Below, piece after piece: positions 24,878 to 34,969 of a stretch of 64,000 nt of DNA; position 1 is the stretch's first letter, and each line of letters opens with the position of its first letter. A program made the position numbers and the translations under genes. The notes under the pieces are model-generated. The model made no database searches. It saw only the letters and a list, made by a program, of their open reading frames with translations, and was not told the DNA's origin. Source of the stretch: an uncultured bacterium. Its GTDB lineage: Bacteria; Cyanobacteriota; Vampirovibrionia; Gastranaerophilales; Gastranaerophilaceae. The stretch covers positions 1 to 64,000 of the forward strand of contig CASDPF010000002.1 of NCBI GenBank assembly GCA_949282215.1, given 5' to 3'.

Positions 24878-25274
24878 AGTAATGGCACTTGATATCGGTA
24901 CAAAAAGAATAGGAATAGCATTAAGCGACTATCTGCTTATGCTTGCAAACGGACATTCCTTTATAATGAGAGAACCTGAAGAAAATGCCATTAGAGAAAT
25001 TGAAAGAATTGCAAAAGAGAATAATGTAAAAAAAATTGTAGTAGGAATTCCACTCAATATGGATGGAACCAGAGGATTTCAAGCAGAAGACTGCATAGAA
25101 TTTTCAAAAAATTTAAACGGTTATGATATTATCTACGAAGATGAGCGATTAACATCCGATACCGCAGAAGAAAATTTAAGAAATAAAAAAATTGATTTCA
25201 GAAAAAATAAAGGACTTGTTGATATTGAAAGTGCTTGTATTATACTGGAACAATACCTATCTAGGCATAATTAA
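24870..25274 (+). CDS. ruvX: RuvX/YqgF family RNase-H-like nuclease
   Basis: The 134-residue protein has the RNase H fold markers of the YqgF family: ALDIGTKRIGIALSD (residues 6-20), VVGIPLNMDGTRG (about 58-70), and EDERLTSDTAEE (91-102). It is linked to 5' end processing of pre-16S rRNA in E. coli and is sometimes called a putative Holliday-junction resolvase. The length is normal. It overlaps the upstream gene by eight bases and is followed by DUF1292, the same pair seen in Firmicutes (yrrK-yrzB). Confidence 0.92.
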   Translation: MYKVMALDIGTKRIGIALSDYLLMLANGHSFIMREPEENAIREIERIAKENNVKKIVVGIPLNMDGTRGFQAEDCIEFSKNLNGYDIIYEDERLTSDTAEENLRNKKIDFRKNKGLVDIESACIILEQYLSRHN

Positions 25275-25289
25275 AGAAAGAGGATAAAA

Positions 25290-25565
25290 ATGGCAAAAGA
25301 AAATGATCAATTAATTGAGACAGTAGATGAAAACGGAAACGTTATTACATTTGAGCTTTTTGACATTGTAGAAGTAGACGGACAGGAATATGCACTACTC
25401 CTGCCTCAGGATTCAGAAGCCGGAGAAGATGACGAGATTGTTCTTATGCGACTAACAAAAGATGGTGAAGAGTACATATTTGAGACAATTGATGATGACG
25501 CTGAATTTGAAAAAGTTGCATCATACGTAGAAAGTCTTGAAGATGAAATAGATGACGAGGAATAA
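25290..25565 (+). CDS. DUF1292 family protein (YrzB-like)
   Basis: A very acidic 91-residue protein. ENGNVITFELFDIVEVDGQE followed by YALLLP is the DUF1292 core, and it ends in a run of Glu and Asp. The function of the family is unknown. In Firmicutes it commonly follows yqgF, as here, which supports the call. A good GAAAGAGG site precedes the ATG. The acidic character suits a nucleic-acid-mimic or regulatory role, but that is speculation. Confidence 0.85.
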   Translation: MAKENDQLIETVDENGNVITFELFDIVEVDGQEYALLLPQDSEAGEDDEIVLMRLTKDGEEYIFETIDDDAEFEKVASYVESLEDEIDDEE

Positions 25566-25568
25566 GTT

Positions 25569-26927
25569 TTGTTTGAGAAATTTACTGAAAAAGCAATAAA
25601 TGTAGTAGCAGAAGCACAAAAAATAGCAGAAGAAATGCAGTCTGAATATATTTTATCGGAACATCTTCTGCTTGCACTTGCACATGAAGCAAAAGGCGTA
25701 TCTTTAAAAATTTTTAAAATGTATAATATCACATACGAAAATCTTTATGATGAGATTTCTAAAAACATAGAAATAACGGAAAAAATACATACTAATGCGA
25801 AAGCAAATTTCAGCCATCACGTCAAAAATATATTAAAAAAGACCTTGGATTTGGCTAATAAGTCAGGTAATCCGTCAATTTTATATGAGCATTTATTTCT
25901 TGCAGTAGTTCTCGACAAAAATTCAAACAACGTTAAAACACTGGAAAAAATGGGGTTTGATGTATATACAGCAAGAACTTTATTAGAAAAATTAGTACAA
26001 AAGAAAATAAAGAAACTATACCATCCGGAAATAGACGAACCTAAAGAAACAAATAAAAATTCAAGCGATGCTGCTGACTCTCTTTTTGACAGTGCAGAGT
26101 CAACTGCGGTATTTGAAAGAGCAGTTGCGAAATTATCAGCTTCAAATTACGAAATTCTTGGGACAGAACAAATTATATCATCCATTTTAGAAGATAAAGA
26201 ATCAGATTTGGCAAAAATTCTTGCCCAAAATGGAGTCACTGCAGACAACTTTGAAGAAAAGTTAGAAAAAATTCAATCAAGACAAGCCGAATATGAAGGC
26301 AGACAAATAATATTTACTCCAAATGCCTTCACGACAATGAATATGGCACTTCAGACCGCAAAAGAACTCGGTTCTTCAGTTGTATTACCTGAGCATATCG
26401 TCCTCGGAGTTTTAAAAACTAAAAAAGGATTGGCTTACGAGATATTCAAAGAATTAAAGATTTCTGACAATGACCTTGCTCATAGCATTATTAAACCTAT
26501 AGAAAAACAAATGCCTGAGACTCTTACAATCTTAAGACTAGCAAAAGAAGAAGCCCGTCGATTAGGTCGTAACGTTGTTGGGACAGAAATGTTTTTACTT
26601 GGTATTCTTGGTGAGGCAACAGGCATCGGAGCACAAGTGCTTACAGAACTTGAAATAAACATAAGAGATGCGAGAAAAGTTGTAGAAAGTCTTATAGGTT
26701 TCGGTAACGAATACTTTGACAGGGAAATTGTATTTACGCAAAGAGCCAAAAGAGTTCTGGAAGCTGCGTGGGAATTTGCAAAAAATGAACATAAATCAAG
26801 GATTGAATCATCTCATATGCTTTTAGCTCTCACAACAGAACCTACAAGTCTTGCTATGAAAGCTTTAGAGCAACTCGGTGTCGATGCCGTTGAAATAAAA
26901 GAAGGCGTTAAAAAGTTTAGACAATGA
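25569..26927 (+). CDS. Clp_N-only protein: three ClpC-like N domains without ATPase
   Basis: The 452-residue protein consists of three double Clp_N repeats (about 1-145, 178-312 and 316-452) and nothing else. The start MFEKFTEKAINVVAEAQ and the HLLLALAHEAKGV stretch match ClpC/ClpA N domains, and the last unit (VGTEMFLLGILGEATG) is also close to ClpC. No Walker A or B is present. Clp_N domains recruit substrates and adaptors such as MecA to the Clp chaperone. The start is a TTG at 25569 with GAGGAA six bases before; the family-like N-terminus supports it. The gene ends overlapping tilS by four bases. Confidence 0.88.
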   Translation: MFEKFTEKAINVVAEAQKIAEEMQSEYILSEHLLLALAHEAKGVSLKIFKMYNITYENLYDEISKNIEITEKIHTNAKANFSHHVKNILKKTLDLANKSGNPSILYEHLFLAVVLDKNSNNVKTLEKMGFDVYTARTLLEKLVQKKIKKLYHPEIDEPKETNKNSSDAADSLFDSAESTAVFERAVAKLSASNYEILGTEQIISSILEDKESDLAKILAQNGVTADNFEEKLEKIQSRQAEYEGRQIIFTPNAFTTMNMALQTAKELGSSVVLPEHIVLGVLKTKKGLAYEIFKELKISDNDLAHSIIKPIEKQMPETLTILRLAKEEARRLGRNVVGTEMFLLGILGEATGIGAQVLTELEINIRDARKVVESLIGFGNEYFDREIVFTQRAKRVLEAAWEFAKNEHKSRIESSHMLLALTTEPTSLAMKALEQLGVDAVEIKEGVKKFRQ

Positions 26928-28243
26928 ATATTACAGAAACCGTAAAAAGTTTTTTAAAAAAGTATTCTCTTGAAAATCAAACCTTAATTGTAGGCTTTTC
27001 AGGCGGATATGATTCTTTATGCCTGCTTGATATTATAAATAAACTGGGAAGCCACGTTATCGCTGTCCATTTAAACCATAATTGGAGAGGTGATGAAAGT
27101 GTAAGGGATGAAGAGTACTGCAGAAATTTTTGCAATACTAACGGAATAACTTTTTATACCGAAAAATTATCTAATGACATACCTCACACTGAAACAGCAG
27201 CAAGGGAAGCTCGTTATAATTTTTTTAAGAAATGTGCAAAAAAGTATAATTCAAAAGCTATTCTTACCGCCCATAATCTTGATGATCTTGCCGAAACAAT
27301 GATTTACCGAATAATAAAAGGAACAGGAGTAAGCGGACTAAGCGGAATTTCCGAGCATAGAGAAATATATTACAGACCATTACTTTCTATCAGCAGAGAA
27401 AAAATTGAACAATATTGCAAAAATAATAATCTAAATCCGATTTCAGACAGTTCAAACTCTGATATAAAGTATAAAAGGAATTTTATAAGACATAAAATTC
27501 TGCCATTATTTAAAGAAATAAACGAGAATTACACATCAGCAGTAAAAAACCTTGCAAATTCCGCAGAAGAAACAATTAAGCTGCTTGATGAATATATGTC
27601 GGATAAAATTATTGAAAGCGAAAATTCAACTGAAAAATTTTTAAAACTCAGTAATTCCGCACAAAATTACTTAATCCATAAATTTTTTACAGAAAAAAAT
27701 CTTGATTATGACAGAAAAAAAATTGAGACAGTAGTTGAATTTATAAAAACAAACGCCGACTCAAAATCAGGGAAAAAACATTCTATCACGACTAACTTAT
27801 GGATTTATACAAATTCTAAGAAATTTGAATTCATTAACCCAGAAAAGCCTTCAAATATAGCAATTTCTATAACTGATGAAGGGCAATATCCGTTTGAAAA
27901 TTACATATTTACAATAGAAAAATTCAACGGGAAAACTACAGATTTTCCAAAAGATAATGAATTAAAAGCTTTTCTTTGCATAGATAAAATTAACTTCACA
28001 CTAAGACACAGAAAAGATGGCGATATCATATCACCGTTAGGAATAAACGGAACTCAGAAGTTAAAAAAATATCTTAACGAAAAAAAAATACCTCCGCATG
28101 AAAAAGATTCACTGATTCTTCTATGTAAGAATAATGAAGTCTTATGGGTAGGAGGTGTCGGCTTAAGCAATAAAATAAAAGTTATAAACAAACCTACACA
28201 TATAATTAAATTAATAAAAAAGGACGGTAATTATGAAAACTGA
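26924..28243 (+). CDS. tilS: tRNA(Ile)-lysidine synthetase
   Basis: TilS changes C34 of the CAU-anticodon tRNA-Ile to lysidine so that it reads AUA. The PP-loop SGGYDS (about residues 26-31), the HNLDDLAET segment that positions ATP, and a C-terminal substrate-binding domain with RHRKDGDIISP are present. The 439 residues fit the longer TilS form. The start overlaps the previous stop (ATGA), and the end overlaps hpt by 11 bases. The tilS-hpt order is the one seen in Firmicutes. Confidence 0.94.
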   Translation: MNITETVKSFLKKYSLENQTLIVGFSGGYDSLCLLDIINKLGSHVIAVHLNHNWRGDESVRDEEYCRNFCNTNGITFYTEKLSNDIPHTETAAREARYNFFKKCAKKYNSKAILTAHNLDDLAETMIYRIIKGTGVSGLSGISEHREIYYRPLLSISREKIEQYCKNNNLNPISDSSNSDIKYKRNFIRHKILPLFKEINENYTSAVKNLANSAEETIKLLDEYMSDKIIESENSTEKFLKLSNSAQNYLIHKFFTEKNLDYDRKKIETVVEFIKTNADSKSGKKHSITTNLWIYTNSKKFEFINPEKPSNIAISITDEGQYPFENYIFTIEKFNGKTTDFPKDNELKAFLCIDKINFTLRHRKDGDIISPLGINGTQKLKKYLNEKKIPPHEKDSLILLCKNNEVLWVGGVGLSNKIKVINKPTHIIKLIKKDGNYEN

Positions 28244-28757
28244 AGATTTAAAAGTTTTATTCAGCGAAGATCAATTACAAAAAAGAATAAAAGAATTAGC
28301 AGACGAAATGAACAGCTTCTATAATGGCGAAGAAGTTATAGCAATATGCGTATTAAAAGGTGCTGTAATGTTTGCTACTGATTTAGTCAAACACTTAAAT
28401 ATGCCGTTAAAAATGGAATTTATACGATTATCCAGCTATGGCACAGGTTTTAATACCTCAGGGAAAGTTAACGCTGTCGATATATCGTTACCTGATTTGA
28501 ACGGTAAAAATGTTTTAATAATTGAAGATATAGTTGATACAGGACTTACCGCAAAATTTTTAATGGACTTTATGCATACTAATTTCCATACCAAAACTAC
28601 AAAATTCTGCTCGCTTCTTGATAAGAAAATTTCACGAAGAACTGAAATTGAACCTGATTATTTCGGGTTTGAAATAGATGACAAATTTGTGGTCGGATAC
28701 GGACTTGACTACGAAGGATATATGAGAAATTTAAGATTTATTGGATATAAGGAATAA
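28233..28757 (+). CDS. hpt: Hypoxanthine-guanine phosphoribosyltransferase
   Basis: Hpt salvages hypoxanthine or guanine with PRPP to make IMP or GMP. The PRPP motif VLIIEDIVDTG lies at about residues 91-101, and the flexible-loop SSYGTGFNTSG and the C-terminal DDKFVVGYGLDY are typical. The length of 174 residues is standard. It overlaps tilS by 11 bases and is followed by a kinase gene starting two bases later. Confidence 0.95.
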   Translation: MKTEDLKVLFSEDQLQKRIKELADEMNSFYNGEEVIAICVLKGAVMFATDLVKHLNMPLKMEFIRLSSYGTGFNTSGKVNAVDISLPDLNGKNVLIIEDIVDTGLTAKFLMDFMHTNFHTKTTKFCSLLDKKISRRTEIEPDYFGFEIDDKFVVGYGLDYEGYMRNLRFIGYKE

Positions 28758-28759
28758 TT

Positions 28760-29860
28760 TTGAACGAATATCAAAAAGCAATAGAAAAAATAAAAAATTT
28801 TTATACAACTAAACTTAATGATACAAATGCTTATGAAAAAATTTTTGAAATTCTTTCAGACATAATTGCATTTGGTAATGGTGAAATCTATTTTCAAAAT
28901 GGGGATACCTATACGCCGGTATTCGTTTATAAAAAAACTGATATCTGCTATCATCAATATAAAATTACAGAAGAATTGTGTTCAAATTCAGTTGCTTACG
29001 GGAAAATTCAACTTACAAGAAATGTTCCATTTAAAAAAGATGAAATCCTTGTATTCAAGACATGTACCTCAATAATTGCTAATTTGATAAAAGAAATGGA
29101 AATGAATTCTATTTTAAAAACCCAATTAAAAATGCTTGAAAAAGGCATAAAAAACAAAAATGACCAATATTTAAAAATAGTAAAAGAAGAAAAAGCAAAA
29201 AATCAATTTATTTCAAACGTATCACATGAATTACGTTCGCCACTTAATTCGATAATAGGTTTTACAGAGCTGCTGCACAGTCAATTTGTCGGGAAACTTA
29301 ACTCTAAACAGCTTGAATATATTAATGACATAAGAATAGCAGGATTACATTTGCTGAATATGGTCAATGAAATTCTTGATATGTCAAAAATTGAATCCGG
29401 AGCAGTAAAGCTTAATATTTCAAAATTTAATCTATACTTAAACATAAAAGAGATACTTAACATTTTAGAACCGCTTTATACTCAAAAGCTTCTTAATATT
29501 ACTTTAAAAATTGATGAAACATTTGAAATAACAGCCGATTATCAAAAAGTTCAACAAATACTAATAAATCTGCTTAGTAATGCAATAAAATTCACACCCA
29601 AAAATGGGAACATACAACTTAAAGCAAGCAAAACTTCCAAATATAACATTATTAGCATAAAAGACGACGGATGCGGAATTGAAAAAAAGTATCACAAAAA
29701 AATATTTAATAAATTTGAACAAATCGCAGAAACTACTAATTCTACAGGGCTTGGCCTAACTATAGTTAAAGAGCTTATAGAAATCCACAACGGAAAAATA
29801 TACCTAAAAAGTGAACTTGATAAAGGTAGTGAATTTATAATTAAACTACCAAAAGTTTAA
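28760..29860 (+). CDS. Soluble sensor histidine kinase
   Basis: The 366-residue protein has no membrane segment. The N-terminal 120 residues resemble a GAF-like sensor fold. A coiled linker leads to the H box FISNVSHELRSPLNSIIGF with His156 as the likely phospho-acceptor, then the N box LINLLSNAIKFT, the G1 box DDGCGIEKKY and the G2 box STGLGLTIVK. It starts at a TTG with AAGGA at good spacing, directly after hpt. No response regulator gene is adjacent, so it is an orphan kinase within a metabolic operon. The signal is unknown. Confidence 0.9.
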   Translation: MNEYQKAIEKIKNFYTTKLNDTNAYEKIFEILSDIIAFGNGEIYFQNGDTYTPVFVYKKTDICYHQYKITEELCSNSVAYGKIQLTRNVPFKKDEILVFKTCTSIIANLIKEMEMNSILKTQLKMLEKGIKNKNDQYLKIVKEEKAKNQFISNVSHELRSPLNSIIGFTELLHSQFVGKLNSKQLEYINDIRIAGLHLLNMVNEILDMSKIESGAVKLNISKFNLYLNIKEILNILEPLYTQKLLNITLKIDETFEITADYQKVQQILINLLSNAIKFTPKNGNIQLKASKTSKYNIISIKDDGCGIEKKYHKKIFNKFEQIAETTNSTGLGLTIVKELIEIHNGKIYLKSELDKGSEFIIKLPKV

Positions 29861-29864
29861 AATA

Positions 29865-29893
29865 TTGTTTTTTTCTAAAAATAATGTTAAAAT
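29865..29893 (+). promoter_or_regulatory. Internal promoter before the membrane protein
   Basis: TTGTTT (29865-29870) and TAAAAT (29888-29893) are 17 bases apart. The predicted transcript would start after the upstream in-frame TTG at 29865, supporting the start at 29928. Confidence 0.5.
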
Positions 29894-29927
29894 AGATATT
29901 ATCATACAGTATGAGGAGGATTACACA

Positions 29928-30647
29928 TTGGCATCGTTAAAAGAAGCATACGATAGCACCATTGGAGAAAGTTTTACAGGTTTAAAACTGCTTATTTGGG
30001 CTATACCTTTATATATATGCAGAGAACTCTATCTTGAAAACAGTTTTGTTTTCTTAACATTTTTTGGAGGAATTTTCGGTCTGCTGCTAATTGGCTTTTT
30101 AAGCGAATCTGCATTCAATACTATTGATAAAAAACCGGAATTAGTGCCGGGAATAAATCTGTTATCAATGGCTTGGACAGGGATAAAAACCATTTTAGCA
30201 ATGGGCTTTCCTGTTATTGTCGCATACTTTCTGGGAAAATTTATCACAGGATTTATAAAAATAGATGATGCTACTTTAAAAATGACAGCTGATATATTTG
30301 TATGGTTCTTTATTGCAGCATTTCCGGTATCGACATATATTGTATTTATAAGAAGATTAAATGTATTTGAAACTTTTAATCTGAAAAAGGTGTTTATTGC
30401 TTATGGCGATGCCTTTATGACATTTTCATATCTTATTGTGAAATTATACATATTTGCATTCATAATCATTGGGTTTATAACTTACATGTTTTGGCTTTTT
30501 GTAGGCTTAGACAATCCGCTGATTAACTTTATATGGTGCATTGCAGTTATGTACAATCTTACAATTGCTGCAAATTACCTAGCACAGCTTAGTGAAGAAG
30601 TATTTGCATTTAGAGAAAACGAACAGGGCAAAAAAAGCACGCATTAA
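29928..30647 (+). CDS. Multi-pass membrane protein, unknown (DUF4013-like layout)
   Basis: A 239-residue protein with about six hydrophobic segments (for example near 18-32, 37-55, 85-105, 120-140, 170-190 and 195-215). GAGGAGG (29913-29919) is the strongest ribosome-binding site around and points to TTG at 29928 as the start, not the TTG at 29865. Glycine and charged residues between segments suggest a transport or scaffold protein, but there is no recognisable signature; similarity to DUF4013 proteins is by overall pattern only. Confidence 0.55.
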   Translation: MASLKEAYDSTIGESFTGLKLLIWAIPLYICRELYLENSFVFLTFFGGIFGLLLIGFLSESAFNTIDKKPELVPGINLLSMAWTGIKTILAMGFPVIVAYFLGKFITGFIKIDDATLKMTADIFVWFFIAAFPVSTYIVFIRRLNVFETFNLKKVFIAYGDAFMTFSYLIVKLYIFAFIIIGFITYMFWLFVGLDNPLINFIWCIAVMYNLTIAANYLAQLSEEVFAFRENEQGKKSTH

Positions 30648-30655
30648 TATAAAAA

Positions 30656-32647
30656 TCACTTAGCACTAACCATTTCTCTAAGCTTTTTTAATTTATCACG
30701 AATTTCCGCTGCTCTTTCAAAGTCAAGGATTTTCGCAGCTTTATGCATATCTTTTTCAAGCTTATCTATCAGTTTAGGTAAATCTTTTTGCTCAATACCT
30801 AAATCAACCATTTCTTCAGCGACAATATCTTCCAAATCACGATAACTTGCGACAAGTGAAAGAAGATTATTTTCAATAGGCTTCTTAATCGTTTGCGGAA
30901 TAATTCCATGCTTTTTATTATAGGCAATTTGAATTTCACGACGACGATTGGTTTCATCAATAGCGGCCTGCATTGAATCGGTAATTTTGTCAGCATACAT
31001 AATAACTTCACCGCAAGCATTACGAGCAGCACGTCCAATAGTTTGAATTAAACTTGTCTCAGATCTTAAAAAACCTTCCTTATCCGCATCCATAATAGCA
31101 ACAAGTGAAACTTCCGGAATATCAAGCCCCTCTCTAAGTAAATTTACACCAATCAGTACATCAAATTCACCCAAACGTAAATCACGCAATATTTCAACAC
31201 GCTCAAGAGATTGAATTTCACTGTGCAAATATCGTACCCTGATGCCTTCCTGAATAAAGAAATCAGTTAAATCCTCAGCCATTCTTTTAGTCAAAGTCGT
31301 AATAAGCACCCTTTCATTCTTATCAGTACGCTTTTGAATTTCATTTTTAAGGTCGTTAATTTGCGTATCAATCGGCCTTACATGAATTTTAGGATCAACA
31401 AGTCCTGTAGGACGGATAATTTGCTCAACCAACTGAGCAGAGGTTTTTCGTTCAAATTCAGCAGGGGTTGCCGAAATATAGATTTTTTGCCCAACACGGG
31501 CAAAAAATTCTTCACTGGTAAGTGGTCTGTTATCTTTTGCACAAGGAAGCCTAAACCCGTATTTTATTAATGTATCTTTTCTGGCAGCATCACCATGACT
31601 CATACCTTTTAACTGAGGCAAAGTTACATGAGATTCATCAACAACAGTCAAAAAATCTCCTTGAAAATAATCTAATAATGTAGCAGGGGGAGAGCCAGGG
31701 GGTCTACGCTCAATAATTCTTGAATAATTTTCAATACCGGAGCAATACCCCATCTCCTTAATCATTTCCATATCATATTTAACGCGTTGTTCAAGCCTTT
31801 GAGCTTCTATCAGCTTATTTTCACTATTAAGTTCGACAAGCCTATGCTGCAATTCTTCACGAATAAGTTTGAGAGTTTCGTCAACATTATCATCATCAGA
31901 CAAATAATGAACTGCAGGATAAATCACTACCTTATCAGGAATTTCAAGAATTTCGCCCGACACATTATCAATTCTTACAATTTTTTCAATCTCATCTCCA
32001 AAGAAATAAATTCTTGTCACAATTTTTTCATAAGCCGGCATAATTTCAACAATATCGCCTCTTACCCTGAATGTAGATCTTTCAAGTACAAGATCATTAC
32101 GGTTATACTGAATTTTAACAAGATGTTTTAAAAGAGCATCTCTATCAACTTCATCTCCGACATTTAACTCTACCGACCCTTTAAAATAATTTTCAGGAAG
32201 CCCTAATCCGTAAATACAACTTACAGATGCGATAATAATTACATCATTACGTTCATAAAGACTTCTTGTCGAATTATGTCGAAGTCTGTCAATTTCTTCA
32301 TTAATAGAAGCAGATTTTTCAATATAAGTATCAGTTCTTGGAATATAAGCCTCAGGCTGATAATAGTCGTAATAACTGATAAAATATTCAACGGCATTTT
32401 CAGGAAACAGCTCTTTAAATTCATTATATAACTGTGCTGCAAGGGTTTTATTATGAGCAATAATTAATGTCGGCTTTTGGACTTGTTCAATAACATTTGC
32501 TATTGTAAAAGTTTTTCCGGACCCTGTAATACCAAGCAAAGTTTGGGCATCATCTCCTCTTAAGATACCATCAGTAAGCTCTTTTATCGCTTTTGGCTGA
32601 TCCCCCGCTGGAGAATATTTTGAATGAATTTTAAATTTCCGTTCCAT
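30656..32647 (-). CDS. uvrB: UvrABC system protein B
   Basis: UvrB verifies DNA lesions delivered by UvrA and recruits the UvrC nuclease. The 663-residue protein has the Walker A GITGSGKT near residue 40, the [20 protein letters not shown] beta-hairpin start, helicase motifs to the QTIGRAARN motif VI, and a C-terminal UVR helical pair ([20 protein letters not shown]). An in-frame TTG 12 codons upstream lacks a ribosome-binding site; [20 protein letters not shown] at 32647 matches the family start. No recA or uvrA is near. It converges with the membrane-protein gene at its 3' end. Confidence 0.96.
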   Translation of the reverse strand: MERKFKIHSKYSPAGDQPKAIKELTDGILRGDDAQTLLGITGSGKTFTIANVIEQVQKPTLIIAHNKTLAAQLYNEFKELFPENAVEYFISYYDYYQPEAYIPRTDTYIEKSASINEEIDRLRHNSTRSLYERNDVIIIASVSCIYGLGLPENYFKGSVELNVGDEVDRDALLKHLVKIQYNRNDLVLERSTFRVRGDIVEIMPAYEKIVTRIYFFGDEIEKIVRIDNVSGEILEIPDKVVIYPAVHYLSDDDNVDETLKLIREELQHRLVELNSENKLIEAQRLEQRVKYDMEMIKEMGYCSGIENYSRIIERRPPGSPPATLLDYFQGDFLTVVDESHVTLPQLKGMSHGDAARKDTLIKYGFRLPCAKDNRPLTSEEFFARVGQKIYISATPAEFERKTSAQLVEQIIRPTGLVDPKIHVRPIDTQINDLKNEIQKRTDKNERVLITTLTKRMAEDLTDFFIQEGIRVRYLHSEIQSLERVEILRDLRLGEFDVLIGVNLLREGLDIPEVSLVAIMDADKEGFLRSETSLIQTIGRAARNACGEVIMYADKITDSMQAAIDETNRRREIQIAYNKKHGIIPQTIKKPIENNLLSLVASYRDLEDIVAEEMVDLGIEQKDLPKLIDKLEKDMHKAAKILDFERAAEIRDKLKKLREMVSAK

Positions 32648-32730
32648 ATAATTGAATTCTATATCAAACTCACAGAATAGCAAATTTTTTCATTTACGTA
32701 TATTATTATAAAAGAATAGGAAGTATAAAA

Positions 32731-33726
32731 TTGCTCTATCCGATAGAATTCACATCAAAAGCAACTGTAAAAAAGCAGGATAAAAACTCTGAAAAGCAGT
32801 CACAAAAAAAATATAATGACCCTCTAAATAAAAATTGGATGGTAGCTTTGTCATTTTCAAATGAGCTAGGTGCTGCGGTATATGAAATTGCACCAAAACT
32901 AAGCCAAATTCTTTGGATACCGCCGCTAATGTATCTTGGTGCCGACATATATGATAAATACAAAAATGACAAAAACCACTATAAACCAAGCGGAACAAGA
33001 GCATTTGAACAAGCTATCTATCAGGGACTGAGCGGATTTGTACTACCTACATTTGCAATTCTTGCAGGACAGCAAATAACATCTCCTGTCGCAAAACTAT
33101 TGAACAAGGGGATAAGTGTCAACGCTAAAAAAGCAACTCTTATGCACATGAATAATGCGATAGATCAATGCGTAGGAGAAATGTTTACAGACAAAGAAAA
33201 ATTTAGAAATTTATTTCTGAATTCCTTGGAAAATAAAATAAAAGCTTGTAAAAATGAAAAATTGTCTGATCCATGGTGGAAAAGACTTGTTAAAAAAGCT
33301 AACGGTAAATATGCATTGGCAAATTGTAAAAAAGATAAAATAATTGATTATGCTAAAAAAAACGTAGATACATTAATCAAAATAAAAGATTCATTACAGG
33401 CAAAGAAAAAACCACCTGAAATATCAAATTCAAGCTTTAAAAAATACATGAGAGAATATCCTATTTTAAAAGAAACATACGGAGAAGTCTTCGCTAACAA
33501 TGCATTGAGATATTCACTAAAAACTTACGAAAATAAACTTCTGTTCGGAAACAAACTTCTAAAAACAATTGGAGGAATTATTGCACTGGTAATAACAATA
33601 AAACCGATTGATACCTTTGTAAAAAAAGTCCTTATGCAAAAGTATATTGATCCAGGTATAGATAAATTTAGCAGAGCACTGGTAGACTCCAGCAATCTAA
33701 AAAAACATATTAAAAATAAACTATAA
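32731..33726 (+). CDS. Lineage-type hypothetical membrane-associated protein
   Basis: The 331-residue protein has a charged N-terminus, hydrophobic segments near residues 55-75, 95-115 and 275-295, and a basic middle region. It starts at a TTG with AGGAAG at seven bases. I do not recognise a family. It has a similar character (hydrophobic helices, many Lys, no signal peptide) to the larger protein at 36470. It is divergent from uvrB and convergent with the CpaF-like gene. No function can be assigned. Confidence 0.5.
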   Translation: MLYPIEFTSKATVKKQDKNSEKQSQKKYNDPLNKNWMVALSFSNELGAAVYEIAPKLSQILWIPPLMYLGADIYDKYKNDKNHYKPSGTRAFEQAIYQGLSGFVLPTFAILAGQQITSPVAKLLNKGISVNAKKATLMHMNNAIDQCVGEMFTDKEKFRNLFLNSLENKIKACKNEKLSDPWWKRLVKKANGKYALANCKKDKIIDYAKKNVDTLIKIKDSLQAKKKPPEISNSSFKKYMREYPILKETYGEVFANNALRYSLKTYENKLLFGNKLLKTIGGIIALVITIKPIDTFVKKVLMQKYIDPGIDKFSRALVDSSNLKKHIKNKL

Positions 33727-33729
33727 AAA

Positions 33730-34968
33730 TTAAACAAATCTAGACTTAAAAGATCCGTCTAATTGAATAAAAGACTCATCTTTGCCAGGGACTTCAGCGT
33801 TTCTCGCATTATTTTGAATATCTAAGCCCGAAAAATCATAAGAATAATGTCCTTCGTCATATTTTAAAACTTCATTTAATACAAGTGAACCTGCTTTATT
33901 TAAGGATAATTCAGAAACTGACTCAATCATTAAATCAGATCCTAGATGAACAATATAATCGAAAGATTTTGCAATATTAGCCTTTGCTTGTTTTTCCGTA
34001 ATTTTTCTATGACACATTTCATCGGCAGAAATCTTTGTGACAGCATCAAATACCGATTCCGCTCTTATTGTTGATACTATACCGCCATCGCTATAATTGA
34101 AGGAATACCCTCTATTCAAATCAAAATAAATATAATCAGGCTTTGAAAAACTTATGGCATTTATTAAATTTTCAAACTCTGATTCAGAAAGAGCTTCACA
34201 AAGGTATGATGGAACGTCGAGGATTTTAGTATTTTGAAATAATACCGTATTATTCACAAATTCTAAAAACGAATTAATATAAGACGTTTTTCCGCAATCT
34301 AAAACCCCGGAAAGCAAAATATTTTTTTGAGAGTTTAATAAATATTCAAAAAATGCGTATATACTCTCATCAATTTTGTTATTTTCAAGTAAATACGCAA
34401 AATCAGTTTTTTCACGAGATTTCTTTCTAATAAGAAGAAAATACTGACCTGCAGGAGGTCTTACAATTGTAATCAATAAATTCTTATATGAAAACTTTAA
34501 AACAGAATCTGAAGATATAACAGCAGAAGCCAAAAGAATTCTGGTACAAAGTTTTTCAATATTAACAGATAAAGATTCACATTTTATGGTATTTCCGGTC
34601 TTATCAATATAATAGATATCTTTATCTTTTATATAAACAGAAAAAATTTCCTCATTTGAAAGCAAAACATCCACAGAACCAAAACCATACAAACACGCTA
34701 AAAGCTTCCTTGAAAAACATTCTTTCTCATCAATAGAAATATTCATCATATTTTCTACAGCATAAGAATCTATAAAAGAATTAACAATAGCAAATTTCTC
34801 ATCCTCTGTATACTCAAACCAAACAGGAACAGACATAATCTTTTCAGATAATTCAAAGAGCATTTTATGCTCAATATCTGAAATATTATGCTCGACTTGT
34901 TTTTCAACAACATTATCTATAGGCGGTACAGACTGCGGGATATCTCTAAATCTGGCTTTAAAACTCAT
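33730..34968 (-). CDS. CpaF-like secretion ATPase, degenerate
   Basis: The 412-residue protein follows the layout of CpaF/TadA ATPases: an N-terminal helical domain and a RecA core with Walker A GVLDCGKT (221-228). However the Walker B glutamate region, usually I-x-G-E-x-R-G, reads IYFDLNRG, and the T-I-H-A-N histidine box reads TIRAE. Both lose catalytic residues, so ATP hydrolysis is doubtful. It follows a CpaE-like gene with one base between. CpaE and CpaF work together in Tad pilus systems, but no other tad gene is in the window. It may be a scaffold or regulatory relative. Confidence 0.72.
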   Translation of the reverse strand: MSFKARFRDIPQSVPPIDNVVEKQVEHNISDIEHKMLFELSEKIMSVPVWFEYTEDEKFAIVNSFIDSYAVENMMNISIDEKECFSRKLLACLYGFGSVDVLLSNEEIFSVYIKDKDIYYIDKTGNTIKCESLSVNIEKLCTRILLASAVISSDSVLKFSYKNLLITIVRPPAGQYFLLIRKKSREKTDFAYLLENNKIDESIYAFFEYLLNSQKNILLSGVLDCGKTSYINSFLEFVNNTVLFQNTKILDVPSYLCEALSESEFENLINAISFSKPDYIYFDLNRGYSFNYSDGGIVSTIRAESVFDAVTKISADEMCHRKITEKQAKANIAKSFDYIVHLGSDLMIESVSELSLNKAGSLVLNEVLKYDEGHYSYDFSGLDIQNNARNAEVPGKDESFIQLDGSFKSRFV

Positions 34969-34969
34969 C

